From Verrucomicrobiaceae bacterium TMED86 (GTDB lineage: Bacteria; Verrucomicrobiota; Verrucomicrobiia; Verrucomicrobiales; Akkermansiaceae), in the NCBI GenBank assembly GCA_002172625.1, contig NHEN01000128.1:6943-48282 (forward strand): a DNA stretch of 41,340 bases, in the 5' to 3' direction. Below the pieces are notes generated by a model, which did no database searches, had not been told where the DNA came from, and saw nothing but the letters and a program-made list of their open reading frames with translations. Of this stretch, positions 25,443 through 33,428 are shown in pieces; within the stretch, counting starts at the first letter, position 1, and every line of letters starts with the position of its first letter. The position numbers and the translations under genes are program-made.

Positions 25443-26495
25443 TTACGACACCTCAACCGCTTTGTCTCCCGGATCGGTAAGCGTTCCGATCTCTGCCACA
25501 ATGCTGGCTCCGTTGTTGAGGAGGATTTCCTGGGCGTCGTGAAGGTCGTCTGGTTTGACGGCGAGGAGGAGGCCGCCAGAAGTTTGGGCATCGGCGAGGA
25601 GGATTTGTGTTTCTTCCGAAACGTCGTCGGCGAAGGTAGTGAATTCCTTGGCGAGTTCGAGGTTCTTGCGGCTGCCACCGGGGACGTGGCCTTCCTTGAT
25701 GAATTCCATGACAGCGGGATCGATGGCCGGAACAGCCGAAGAATCAATGCGGGCAGTCACGCCGGATTCGCGGCAAAGGTGGCTCAGGTGTCCGAGAAGC
25801 CCAAAGCCGGTCACGTCGGTACCGGCGCGCGTCATTCCTGCGGTGGCGAGGGCGGAGCCGGGGGTGTTGAGTTCGGCCATTTGCTTGGAGACTTTTGCTT
25901 CCAGCTCTGCTGAGGCGAGACCTTTGCGGATCGCGGTGGAAATGATTCCGGTCCCGAGCGGTTTGGTGAGGAGGAGGTGATCGCCGGGCTTGCCGCCGGT
26001 GTTGGCGATGGTGCGGTGAGGGTTGACCAAGCCGGTCACGGAAAGTCCGTAGAGCGGTTGGGGATTGAGCACAGTGTGGCCACCGGCGAGGGCGCATTCA
26101 GCTTCGGCCACCTTGTCGGCTCCCCCGAGGAGGATTTGGTTGATGACGTCGAGAGAGAGTTCATCGGTGGGGACGGCCACGATGTTCATCGCGGTGATCG
26201 GCTTGCCTCCCATGGCGTAGACGTCGGAGAGGGAGTTGGCGGCCGCGATTTGTCCGAAGAGGTAGGGATCATCGACGACCGGCGTGAAGAAATCGAGGGT
26301 TTGCACAATCGCGAGCTCTTCCGAGATTTTATAAACGGCGGCGTCGTCCGAGCTGGCGGAACCGATAAGGAGATTGGGGTCGGAGATATTGGTGATACCA
26401 CGCAGGACCTGCGTGAGTTCGGCTTGGCCGAGCTTGGAGGCTCATCCTCCGCAGGAGGATAATTCTGTCAGGCGTTTGATGTCTTCACGGCTCAT
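25443..26495 (-). CDS. selD: Selenide, water dikinase, selenocysteine-containing (in-frame UGA)
   Basis: SelD makes selenophosphate from selenide and ATP, the selenium donor for selenocysteine and selenouridine. The frame from the ATG at 26495 gives MSREDIKRLTELSSCGG, then TGA at 26444-26442, then ASKLGQAELTQVL and a full SelD. Reading the TGA as selenocysteine gives Sec18 and Lys21, the spacing of the essential Cys17 and Lys20 of E. coli SelD, and a 350-residue protein of normal size. The downstream part carries SSDDAAVY, TPVVDDPYLFGQIAAANSLS, GGHTV, GTDVTGFGLLGHL, and LADAQTSGGLL, all typical. If UGA were a stop, the next start would remove the active site. SelD genes with Sec in this position are known in other bacteria. 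It heads a minus-strand unit with the PAP2 and sulfatase genes. No other selenium gene is in the window. Confidence 0.94.
26398..26416 (-). promoter_or_regulatory. Bacterial SECIS-like hairpin in selD mRNA
   Basis: On the minus strand, TCACGCAG and CTGCGTGG form an eight-base-pair stem (one G-T pair) around the loop GTC. The loop's first base is G and lies 33 bases after the UGA, which meets the published bacterial SECIS pattern (16-37 bases to the apical loop and a G among its first two bases). SelB would bind here to direct Sec insertion. A second hairpin, TCCTCC-TGC-GGAGGA, sits directly before the UGA (26445-26459). Confidence 0.72.
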
Positions 26496-26631
26496 GGGTG
26501 GAGGATAGACCACCTTTGGGATTTGAGAACCCCATAAGGTGAAAATGTTACAGAATGTTTTTCGATTTTCCTGATGTTTTTTCGAATCGATTTGAAACGG
26601 GTCTTTTAAGCAGCGGGCACAGGACAATATT

Positions 26632-26828
26632 ATGAAAAGAATCCAACAATTCTGTCTCCTCGCCCTGATCTCTCTGGGGTTCGTTTCCTGTGGCGATAGC
26701 CATGCCAGCCTTGCCGGTGAGGCTCTCGACCCGATATCGAAGGACTCGAAAAACTTGCCGATGGTGGTGAGGTCGCTGATGCCGTAAAAAGTCTGAAGGC
26801 GCTGAGTGAGGCCATGCCCGGCAGTTAA
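26632..26828 (+). pseudogene. Small lipoprotein gene with an apparent frameshift
   Basis: The ATG at 26632 opens MKRIQQFCLLALISLGFVSCGDSHASLAGEALD in two adjoining parts: a lipoprotein signal with acylable Cys20 and a short mature start. In frame it then reads unlikely sequence and stops at 26787 (51 residues). One base back, the minus-one frame gives DIEGLEKLADGGEVADAV and KSLKALSEAMPGS, ending in TAA at 26826-26828. This alternative is helical and acidic, as expected for such a lipoprotein, so a one-base loss near 26733 is the simplest reading. The intact protein would be about 65 residues. Programmed frameshifting or an assembly error are alternatives. It is divergent from selD. Function unknown. 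Confidence 0.55.
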
Positions 26829-26924
26829 AGATTCGCAACAGTCTCCCGACGACATTCGATTAGATCGCTCTCCCGGGAATGGGGGTTGAGTGCGGGCGGG
26901 AATTAGGATTCACTCGTCCCCGAC

Positions 26925-27671
26925 ATGAATGAAGCTGTTTCCCCAGGCCAATTGTCGGTCATCGTGCCGATGTATAATGAAGCGGGAACGCTAAGTGAGG
27001 TGCTCGAAAAGATCCTCGCGCAGGAGATGGTGGGCGAGGTGGTTTTAGTGGACGATGGATCGTCGGACAAGACCGCGGCCATTGCGCGTGGCTGGGAAGG
27101 AAAGGAAGAGCGGGTAAGCTTTATTCAGCACACCCATAATCAGGGGAAAGGAGCGGCTTTGCGGACGGGTTTCGCCGGAGCGACCAAGCCCTACGTCATC
27201 GTGCAAGATGCCGATCTGGAATATGATCCGGTGGATTTTCAAAAAGTAATTGCGCCCATCGCGAATGATGAGGCTGATGTTGTTTATGGATCCCGGTATT
27301 TGAAAAAGGACACTCGGACGGTCTTACGATTCTGGCATACCATGGGAAATCGTTTTTTGACGTTGCTCTCCAATATGATGAGCGATTTGCACGTCACGGA
27401 CATGGAGACTTGTTACAAAGGATTTCGGCGTGAAGTGATTCAGGCCATTCCGATTGAGGAAAACCGTTTTGGTTTCGAGCCCGAGGTCACTGCGAAGCTG
27501 GCCAAGATGAAACTCCGTGTGATGGAAACTTCGGTGGCGTATTATCCGCGGAGTTACGACGAGGGGAAAAAGATCGGGTTGCGTGATGGCTTTCGCGCGG
27601 TTTGGTGCATCTTTCGTTACAATATTCTGGATCGGAACGTGACCGAATGGAAGAGCGCTGACGATGAGTGA
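26925..27671 (+). CDS. GT2 glycosyltransferase, dolichyl-phosphate mannosyltransferase-like
   Basis: The 248-residue product is a GT-A fold inverting transferase. VIVPMYNEAGTLSEVL, VVLVDDGSSDKT, HNQGKGAALRTGFAGA and VIVQDADLEYDP (the metal-binding DxD-like motif) occur in the usual order, and SRYLKKD and ETCYKGFRREV match DPM1-like polyprenyl-phosphate sugar synthases. No transmembrane segments are evident, so this is the short, soluble or peripheral type. It probably charges a polyprenyl phosphate with a sugar on the cytoplasmic face. Its last eight bases overlap the following GT-C-like gene, which is the natural user of such a lipid-linked sugar. Confidence 0.9.
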   Translation: MNEAVSPGQLSVIVPMYNEAGTLSEVLEKILAQEMVGEVVLVDDGSSDKTAAIARGWEGKEERVSFIQHTHNQGKGAALRTGFAGATKPYVIVQDADLEYDPVDFQKVIAPIANDEADVVYGSRYLKKDTRTVLRFWHTMGNRFLTLLSNMMSDLHVTDMETCYKGFRREVIQAIPIEENRFGFEPEVTAKLAKMKLRVMETSVAYYPRSYDEGKKIGLRDGFRAVWCIFRYNILDRNVTEWKSADDE

Positions 27672-29124
27672 TCGCACGAAGGGAGGATTGGGCCAGTGGT
27701 TTTGGGTCTGCTGGGGCGTGGCCATGGCGTGGAGTCTTTATCGGGCTCTCTTTAACGAAGCGTGGATTCTTGATGACGAGATCGCTCATTACATGATCTC
27801 GAAAGATGTCTGGAGTGATCCGCGTGAGCTTTGGCATCCGTGGAGCCGACCGGGGCGGAACATTTTGCAATTCATCCCGGCTTACTTTGGTCTCACGGCG
27901 GCGCGGCTTTGGACACTGGCCTTGGCGGGTTTTGCGATGTGGCTGACGGGTCGCGAAGGAAAGCGCCTTGGCATGGTTGGCTTGTCAATCCTACCGCTCT
28001 TGATGGGATTCCAGTGGTGGTTTCCGGAGCTGAGCTATCCTGTGCTGACGCAGACTCCCTTCATGGTGGTGTGGGTTGCCGGGGTTTTTCTCGCGATGCG
28101 TAAGAAGATGGCATGGGCCGCACTGTGCTGGGGATACCTTCCTCTGGTGCGGCATGAGGGAATCGCGTTGTCGGCTCTGTTTGGGCTTTGGATTATTTTT
28201 GCGCCGGGTGGATTCGCGCGGCATTTGCTGAAGGGGAAATGGAATGAGGCCTTGAAGGCTTTTCCGAGAGCGGCGTGGTTGGGCTTCTGCACCTTCCTGC
28301 CCTTGATTGTGATGAACGTCGCGACCGGGTTGATGCGTGGTGAGTGGCCGTTTATGATGTTCTTTGAATCGAAGCCAACAGAGTATTATGGCTCGGGGCC
28401 GATTTGGTTGTACTTAAAGCACCTCGCAACCGGCGCGGGGATTCCGGTGGTTTTGTTGATGATTTTTGGAGCCTTTCAAAAGTGGCGTCACCTCGACTGG
28501 AGCCTCTGGTTGTGGGCGACCTACCCGGCGTATTTGATCATGCATAGCTTGATCTATTGGAAGGGGCTTTTTGCTTCGGGGGGATACTATCACTTCATCA
28601 TGCCAATGGCTCCCTTTGTGGCTTTAGTGGCGCTTCGGGGGTTCAATGGGTTGTGGCAGAAGTATGGTATCAAGCCCGCTGCGGCTGCCTTGGCAGTTGT
28701 GGTGGTGACCGGACTGATGATGCCCCAACAACAGTGGGGTGTTTCTGATAATCACATTCCGGGATTGCCCGTTCTCAATGCCAGCTTGAAACCAATTGCG
28801 CCGCCGATGAAGCAGAGTCGCTTTGGTCAGGGAGTGAAGGAGGCCAGCGAGTGGGTCATTGAAAATGCCGGTGAGACCGAGGTGCTCAATCATCACGCGG
28901 CGGCTTCGTTTTGGCTCTATGAGACCGAGGTGAAAAAGCTGGAGGCCTGGGGCGGATATACTCCCGAGTCACTGGAGCTTTACTCGGGGACCTTGCTGAT
29001 TTGGGATGCCCACTACTCGGTGCAGGAAGCCTTCGGGTTTACTCCCGAGCGACTTCAAACAGCAGGCTGGGAAGTGGTCGAGACCTTCGCCTACAAATCG
29101 GTGAGGATTTACCGGAAGAAGTAA
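27664..29124 (+). CDS. Polytopic membrane protein, GT-C glycosyltransferase-like
   Basis: The 486-residue product has about ten hydrophobic segments through residue 360 and a soluble C-terminal domain of about 120 residues. WILDDEIAHYMISKDVW, between the first and second membrane segments, has the acidic pair in the first external loop expected of GT-C transferases that use polyprenyl-linked sugars. The overlap by eight bases with the GT2 gene upstream is the main support: GT2 and GT-C partners are commonly coupled. The acceptor could be a protein, lipid or polysaccharide. Without a search I cannot place it in a named GT family. It ends only four bases from the convergent LTA-synthase-like gene. 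Confidence 0.72.
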   Translation: MSDRTKGGLGQWFWVCWGVAMAWSLYRALFNEAWILDDEIAHYMISKDVWSDPRELWHPWSRPGRNILQFIPAYFGLTAARLWTLALAGFAMWLTGREGKRLGMVGLSILPLLMGFQWWFPELSYPVLTQTPFMVVWVAGVFLAMRKKMAWAALCWGYLPLVRHEGIALSALFGLWIIFAPGGFARHLLKGKWNEALKAFPRAAWLGFCTFLPLIVMNVATGLMRGEWPFMMFFESKPTEYYGSGPIWLYLKHLATGAGIPVVLLMIFGAFQKWRHLDWSLWLWATYPAYLIMHSLIYWKGLFASGGYYHFIMPMAPFVALVALRGFNGLWQKYGIKPAAAALAVVVVTGLMMPQQQWGVSDNHIPGLPVLNASLKPIAPPMKQSRFGQGVKEASEWVIENAGETEVLNHHAAASFWLYETEVKKLEAWGGYTPESLELYSGTLLIWDAHYSVQEAFGFTPERLQTAGWEVVETFAYKSVRIYRKK

Positions 29125-29128
29125 CTAC

Positions 29129-31279
29129 CTACTTTTTCTCAAACTTCGAGAAGTAGCGTTCGGCGGCGTCGGGGAAATGCTTCTTGAGTGCCAGGTCCCA
29201 TTGTTCGGGATTCTCGAGATTGAGGGAGCCATCAGATCCGGTGATATCGTCTAGGGAAATAGTGTCGGGGAGTTGGGTGGCCCAGGGGTTTTCCCAGCGG
29301 AAGGTCGCGGTGTAGTCGCCGCGATGCCAGGCCATGGCGATGCCCATGATGCCGCAGTAGGAGGTGATGTTGATTTGCGTGGCTTCCTCGTCGCGGGTTT
29401 TGAGAAGGGAGTGCCCAGGCAGCGAGGAGAAGGTGGATTCGGGATAGCCGAGGTGGTCGAGGAGCGATGGAAGGACGTCGAGGTGGGAGGCGCTGATTTG
29501 GTCGGGAGCTTCGGTGCCTTTGGGCCACTTGATCATGAGAGGAACGGCGGTTTGCTCGGGTTCGACCGATGAACAATGGAACCACGATCCGTTTTCTTGG
29601 AATTCTTCGCCGTGGTCGCCGGTGACAATGATGATGGCATCGTCATAGCGGCCCTCCTCTTTTAGGAAGTCGACGAAGCGAGAGATCTCGTGATCGGTCC
29701 AAGCGATGGCGTTGAAGTAACGACGGCGGACGCGTTCAATATCCTCATGGGTTGGATAAGCGTGAAAGCCGCCCGATGGTTCGTAGTCGCTGTATGGCGG
29801 GGTGAAGGAGTCGTGCCATGAGTAATCGAAGTGCGGCGTGTCGTAGGCGAGAAGATGGAAGTTACCGCTGGAAGGTGCGTTGCGAAGGGCCTCCATCGTT
29901 TCTTCAAGGTTCTGGCGTTCCCGTTCGGCGTAGGGGAGATTTTCGAAATCAGAACCGTTTGGTGCGCTTTTGAGAACGCCCAATTCGTGGGGCGAGCCAA
30001 AGTTGGTCGAGCCCATTCCGAGGTAGGAAAGGTCGCAGATGGTGCGGGCCTCAAGATTGAAGTTGGACTTCTTGAGGATTTCGATGAAGGGAGAGGCGGG
30101 GAGGTCTTTTCCGTCGCGAATAGTCTCCATGGCGTCACCCCAGAAGGGCGGGAGTTGTCCATTGAAGACAGAGAACCAGGAAAGGTGGGTCGCGTTGGAG
30201 CCGGCCCAGGTTTTGCCAACTTGCTGGCATTCTTGATCACGAAATTTCGTGAGGAAAGGCGCGTGCCTTTCTGAGATGGCATCGGCACGGACGGACTCGA
30301 GCATGAAAAAGAAAATGTCCGGTTGCGAAGTGGCGTGGGTTGAGATGTCTGGTCGGACCGGTTGCTTCCAGGTCGCACGATAGGAAACGACTCCAGGTTC
30401 CGGTTTGATCGGAGTGAGATGAATCTCGTAGGAATTGTGTTCCATCCGAAGAGCCTTGCGCGACTTCCAGGCGAAGCCGGAGGCCTTTTCCGCGGCGATG
30501 CCTCCCCAGGTCAGGCCGAGGGTGAATAAAATAAAGGCGGGCTTATAGCCCATCTTGGGAAAGGTCTTTTTCGAGAGACGGAAGCTGGCGTAACAAAGTC
30601 CACAGAGAACGGCTCCGAAGATGAGGAACGCGGTGATCACGACCGCCGGCGAATGATGAATGCCCCCGGCGGCGAGTTGACGGGCGATGTCGATGGGGCC
30701 GTCTTCGTCGATCTTGTTGATGACGAAGCGTAGGGAATTTTTCCAAAAGATGATGGCGAGGGCGTCGGCTCCGAGAAAGCCCGGGATGAGGGCGGGGATG
30801 ACCCAGGGGAGCATGCGAAGCTTGCGTGGTGCGGAGAGGCTGGCAATACGCGCGCCGATCCAGATTAAGGAAAGTACGATGAGTGCGGTGAGGATGCGTC
30901 CGGCGGCAGCGGAGAAAAATTCCCCGGTGCCGAGGGGCAGATTCATCAGGACGAGAATGTTGTGTATCGAATAAATGGTGAGGCTGAGAACAAACCAAAC
31001 CCAGTTGAAGGGATTGGGCGTTTTCCACCAGGAGCGTAGCGTGGAGGTTGGATTGACGCGGTTGATGAGAAACCACAACCAGCCACCCAAGGTCGCGCCG
31101 ATAAGGACGTGCCGCATCGCGATGGCGAGATTGTCCGCGAAGCGCCCGGGATCGAGAATCCACGAAGCCCGCCACTCCGGTTTGACGAAGAGAAGGAGGT
31201 AGGGGAGGAGTGCTACAAGGATTCCGCCTCCCCAGAAAAGGAAGTGACCGGGACGGTCTCTGACGTTTTTGGCTTCCAC
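29129..31279 (-). CDS. Membrane-anchored sulfatase-fold transferase/hydrolase (LTA-synthase-like)
   Basis: The 716-residue product has about six membrane segments in residues 12-265 and then a large periplasmic domain of the alkaline-phosphatase superfamily. FFFMLESVRADAI holds the metal ligand Glu328; GSNATHLSWFS gives Thr364 as the probable nucleophile; VTGDHGEEF and the later WFHCSSVEPEQTAVPLMIKW carry further metal ligands. A Thr nucleophile without a formylglycine Cys motif points to a phospho-group transferase like lipoteichoic acid synthase, phosphoethanolamine or phosphoglycerol transferases, and not a true sulfatase. In a Gram-negative such an enzyme would decorate an envelope glycan or lipid. 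The substrate is unknown. It is convergent with the GT2/GT-C pair. Confidence 0.83.
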   Translation of the reverse strand: MEAKNVRDRPGHFLFWGGGILVALLPYLLLFVKPEWRASWILDPGRFADNLAIAMRHVLIGATLGGWLWFLINRVNPTSTLRSWWKTPNPFNWVWFVLSLTIYSIHNILVLMNLPLGTGEFFSAAAGRILTALIVLSLIWIGARIASLSAPRKLRMLPWVIPALIPGFLGADALAIIFWKNSLRFVINKIDEDGPIDIARQLAAGGIHHSPAVVITAFLIFGAVLCGLCYASFRLSKKTFPKMGYKPAFILFTLGLTWGGIAAEKASGFAWKSRKALRMEHNSYEIHLTPIKPEPGVVSYRATWKQPVRPDISTHATSQPDIFFFMLESVRADAISERHAPFLTKFRDQECQQVGKTWAGSNATHLSWFSVFNGQLPPFWGDAMETIRDGKDLPASPFIEILKKSNFNLEARTICDLSYLGMGSTNFGSPHELGVLKSAPNGSDFENLPYAERERQNLEETMEALRNAPSSGNFHLLAYDTPHFDYSWHDSFTPPYSDYEPSGGFHAYPTHEDIERVRRRYFNAIAWTDHEISRFVDFLKEEGRYDDAIIIVTGDHGEEFQENGSWFHCSSVEPEQTAVPLMIKWPKGTEAPDQISASHLDVLPSLLDHLGYPESTFSSLPGHSLLKTRDEEATQINITSYCGIMGIAMAWHRGDYTATFRWENPWATQLPDTISLDDITGSDGSLNLENPEQWDLALKKHFPDAAERYFSKFEKK

Positions 31280-31476
31280 GGGCGCAAGAAAATAGGGTTA
31301 TTCCCCCTAAAATTCAACCTTTCCGGCTCGCTGAGTTTGTAATCCGCTGATGGCGGTTAGGAGTTTGAAGTGGCGGATGGTGGTATTCTTGCTTAGACCG
31401 GAGTTGGTGAATTGAGGGCATGAGGGCTCCGGACCCGTGGTATCGTATTAAGAAACGCCGGGGCGATTTTGTCGGG

Positions 31477-31510
31477 AAAAAATAATCATTATTTCTCGAA
31501 GACGAGAAAT
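31477..31510 (-). terminator. Terminator built from the last codons of the GtrA gene
   Basis: On the minus strand ATTTCTCG, TCTT and CGAGAAAT form an eight-base-pair hairpin (31491-31510) whose 3' arm runs through the last two sense codons into the stop. It is followed by an AT-rich stretch ending in six T (31482-31477). Stem and tail fit a Rho-independent terminator, although the tail starts a few bases away from the stem. Confidence 0.55.
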
Positions 31511-31986
31511 TTCCGACAGACGAAGTTCACCATGGCTGAGGAAATGACGAAGGAGAGGTGGGCCACGGTGTTGGGGACGCCGAAGGATGCGACGAGCCAG
31601 ACGGGGAGGAGTTCTCCGATGGAGAAGCTGAGAAAGGAGATAATGGTGAAGAGGGTGACTTCCTTGGAGGTATTGTGACGACCGGGGGTGAAGACGAGCC
31701 AGCGGTTGAGGCCGTAGGCGACGAAGTTGGAGGGGAGGAAGGCAGCGAAGTGAAGGTAAGGTAGATATTTCGCACGGGTGTCCTTGGGGAGGTCGGAGCC
31801 GAGTTGATCGGGGAAGAGGGCTTCACCGGAGTAGGCTACGGCGAGGAAAACGAGAACCGAGAGGACACCGCAAACGCCGTATTTTCCGAACTGAATCAGG
31901 AAGGGCGTGTCGCGGCTGAAGAGAGTCTTCTTGAAGCCGTGTTCCCGGAAGTGGGACCAGGCTTCGCCGATCAGGCGGGCGTTCAT
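31489..31986 (-). CDS. GtrA family membrane protein
   Basis: The 165-residue product has four hydrophobic segments. LIQFGKYGVCGVLSVLVFLAV, FVAYGLNRWLVF and the ending VNFVCRKFLVFEK are the standard GtrA-like pattern. GtrA proteins are thought to flip or assist polyprenyl-linked sugars in O-antigen and wall-glycan modification. The ATG at 31986 overlaps the argF stop by four bases (ATGA), so it is translationally coupled to argF, an unusual partner. The frame is open far upstream through argF, but that extension reads as out-of-frame argF. The last codons double as a terminator stem (see 31477-31510). Confidence 0.85.
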   Translation of the reverse strand: MNARLIGEAWSHFREHGFKKTLFSRDTPFLIQFGKYGVCGVLSVLVFLAVAYSGEALFPDQLGSDLPKDTRAKYLPYLHFAAFLPSNFVAYGLNRWLVFTPGRHNTSKEVTLFTIISFLSFSIGELLPVWLVASFGVPNTVAHLSFVISSAMVNFVCRKFLVFEK

Positions 31987-32903
31987 GGGTTGGTGTGCAA
32001 GAGGGAATCGATGGGGTCGATTCGAGCGAGGACGGCCTTCTGGGCGTGGAGGCGGTTTTCGGCCTGCTGGAAGATGGTGTCGGCGTGGAGCTCGAGAATT
32101 TCCTCGGTGATTTCTTTCTCTCGGTAGGCAGGAAGGCAGTGGAGGACGATATGATCGTCGGCACAATGAGTGAGGAGTTCCGCGTTGACCTGGTAGGAGC
32201 CGAAGAGAGCTTCTTTTTCGGTTTGGCCTTCCTGTCCCATCGAAAGCCAGACGTCGGTGTTGATGACGTGGGCGTCTTTGGCTGCTTCGACCGGATCGGT
32301 AGTGAGAGTGACGTTGGGCGCGTTGAGGTGCGTCATGTAGTCTTCGGACGGGAGACAGGATTCAGGCGCAGCGACGACCAATTCGAATTCGAGATACTTG
32401 GCAGCCCACATCCACGAGCGAGACATGTTGTTGTCCCCGTCGCCGATGAAGACGATTTTCTTATCATTCCAGCCACCGAGTTTTTCACGGATGGTGAGAA
32501 GGTCGGCGAGGATCTGGCAGGGGTGCTCTTCGTCGGTGAGGGCATTGATGGTGGGAATACCGGAGAATTGGGCGAAGTCGACGACGTCCTGTTGCTCATA
32601 GGTCCGGATAACGGCTCCGTGCACCATGCTTCCCAGAACGCGTGCGGTATCTTTGATCGGTTCGCCGCGTCCGAGTTGAATGTCATTCTTGGAAAGGAAC
32701 ATGACACTGCCTCCGAGTTCGCGAATGCCGACTTCAAATGAGACCCGCGTGCGGGTGGAGGCTTTGGTGAAAATGATGGCCCAAGTTTGTCCGGCGAGAG
32801 GCTGGGATTTATGTGCCCCCCGAGTTGCTTTGAGATCCGCGGCGAGGTCGAGAAGATATTCGATCTGCTGTGCGCCGGATTGTTCGATGGAAAGGAGATT
32901 CAT
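31983..32903 (-). CDS. argF: Ornithine carbamoyltransferase
   Basis: This 306-residue enzyme makes citrulline from ornithine and carbamoyl phosphate in arginine synthesis. KASTRTRVSFEVG contains the carbamoyl-phosphate-binding STRTR (49-53). HPCQILADLLT, FIGDGDNNMSRSW, TDVWLSMGQEGQ (the ornithine-binding SMG loop) and VLHCLPAYREKEIT with the catalytic Cys follow in order. SMG rather than a succinylornithine pattern supports argF over a transcarbamylase of the N-succinyl or N-acetyl type. Length is normal. The ATG at 32903 is chosen because the family N-terminus (MNLLSIEQSGAQQIEYLLDL) starts there; the frame is open to 33137. It lies immediately upstream of the GtrA gene. Confidence 0.95.
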   Translation of the reverse strand: MNLLSIEQSGAQQIEYLLDLAADLKATRGAHKSQPLAGQTWAIIFTKASTRTRVSFEVGIRELGGSVMFLSKNDIQLGRGEPIKDTARVLGSMVHGAVIRTYEQQDVVDFAQFSGIPTINALTDEEHPCQILADLLTIREKLGGWNDKKIVFIGDGDNNMSRSWMWAAKYLEFELVVAAPESCLPSEDYMTHLNAPNVTLTTDPVEAAKDAHVINTDVWLSMGQEGQTEKEALFGSYQVNAELLTHCADDHIVLHCLPAYREKEITEEILELHADTIFQQAENRLHAQKAVLARIDPIDSLLHTNP

Positions 32904-33100
32904 GGGAAAGGAGGGAGTTTGGGGTGGGTTTGCGAGAAATTCAAGTTTTGCTTGAACGAGATTTTGGGAGAAGTCCCATCGTAGGGAGCGCGAGAAAAAG
33001 ATGGGTTTGTTCAACCTTGATTTGTTTGCCAGAGGCGTTCTGTCGTATCGCTCGTTTTGGGGGGCACTCAATGGAGGGTGGTCCGACTTGTTGCCAGGTT
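32904..33100. other. Non-coding stretch upstream of argF
   Basis: I see no gene here. It should hold the argF promoter on the minus strand; no clear ARG box or -35/-10 pair was found. To the right it adjoins the decayed hydrolase fragment at 33101, so part of it may also be eroded coding sequence. Confidence 0.4.
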
Positions 33101-33298
33101 TCGGAGGAAGAGTATGCGGGGATGGTGTTAATCCCACCTTTTGATTCGACCTATCATACAGTGAGGAGAGTGCCGATTTTCCTTGGGGATCGCTTGATGA
33201 ATTTCGATCGAATGGTGGGCATGAAGGAGCCTTTTTTGATCATGCATGGAGCGGTTGATGAGGCGATTCCGTAGGGGTATAGTGAGGAGCTTATTTGA
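33101..33298 (+). pseudogene. Remnant of an alpha/beta-hydrolase gene (C-terminal part)
   Basis: The plus strand encodes SEEEYAGMVLIPPFDST and then VPIFLGDRLMNFDRMVGMK and EPFLIMHGAVDEAIP, followed by TAG, then GYSEELI and TGA. This reads as the C-terminal half of an FrsA/prolyl-oligopeptidase-like hydrolase: the PFDS strand end, the (L)IMHGxxDExIP block with the acid of the triad, and the next helix broken by an in-frame stop. No nucleophile elbow, start codon or N-terminal half is present, and the sequence before 33101 does not continue the family. A degraded gene is the best explanation. Confidence 0.6.
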
Positions 33299-33344
33299 AC
33301 TTTCGCCTTCTGTTGAGAAGGAGTTCCTCTCGATAAACAGAAGA

Positions 33345-33375
33345 CGCCACAATGATCCATTCATCGTGGCGTCCA
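33345..33375. repeat. Long hairpin downstream of the SOUL gene
   Basis: GACGCCAC and GTGGCGTC, extended after one mismatch by ATGA/TCAT, form a stem of about 12 pairs around a short loop. It is located after the SOUL-family gene on the minus strand and after the hydrolase remnant on the plus strand. There is no T-run directly beside it. Terminator of the feo-SOUL unit, or a repeat element, are both possible. Confidence 0.45.
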
Positions 33376-33381
33376 ATAAAA

Positions 33382-33409
33382 TTTTAGCGGCCTTGGATTG
33401 ATTGGCCGC
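33382..33409 (-). terminator. Probable terminator after the SOUL gene
   Basis: On the minus strand GCGGCC and GGCCGC (33409-33404 and 33392-33387) pair around an 11-base loop and are followed by TAAAATTTT. The stop codon of the gene is about 20 bases upstream. The tail is AT-rich but not pure T. Confidence 0.5.
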
Positions 33410-33428
33410 GAGGGTGGAATGAGGATGC

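Noticed and set aside
26442-26855. Minus-strand open frame ending at the selD UGA
   Set aside because: Its last 17 residues are the selD N-terminus and the rest is upstream non-coding sequence; the UGA is read through, not a stop.
29129-31279. True formylglycine sulfatase
   Set aside because: There is no C-x-P-x-R motif; a Thr sits at the likely nucleophile position, as in LTA-synthase-like enzymes.
32870-33274. Plus-strand open frame of 134 codons as an intact gene
   Set aside because: Only its last third resembles a hydrolase; the first part overlaps argF and its upstream region, so it is a fragment, not a gene.
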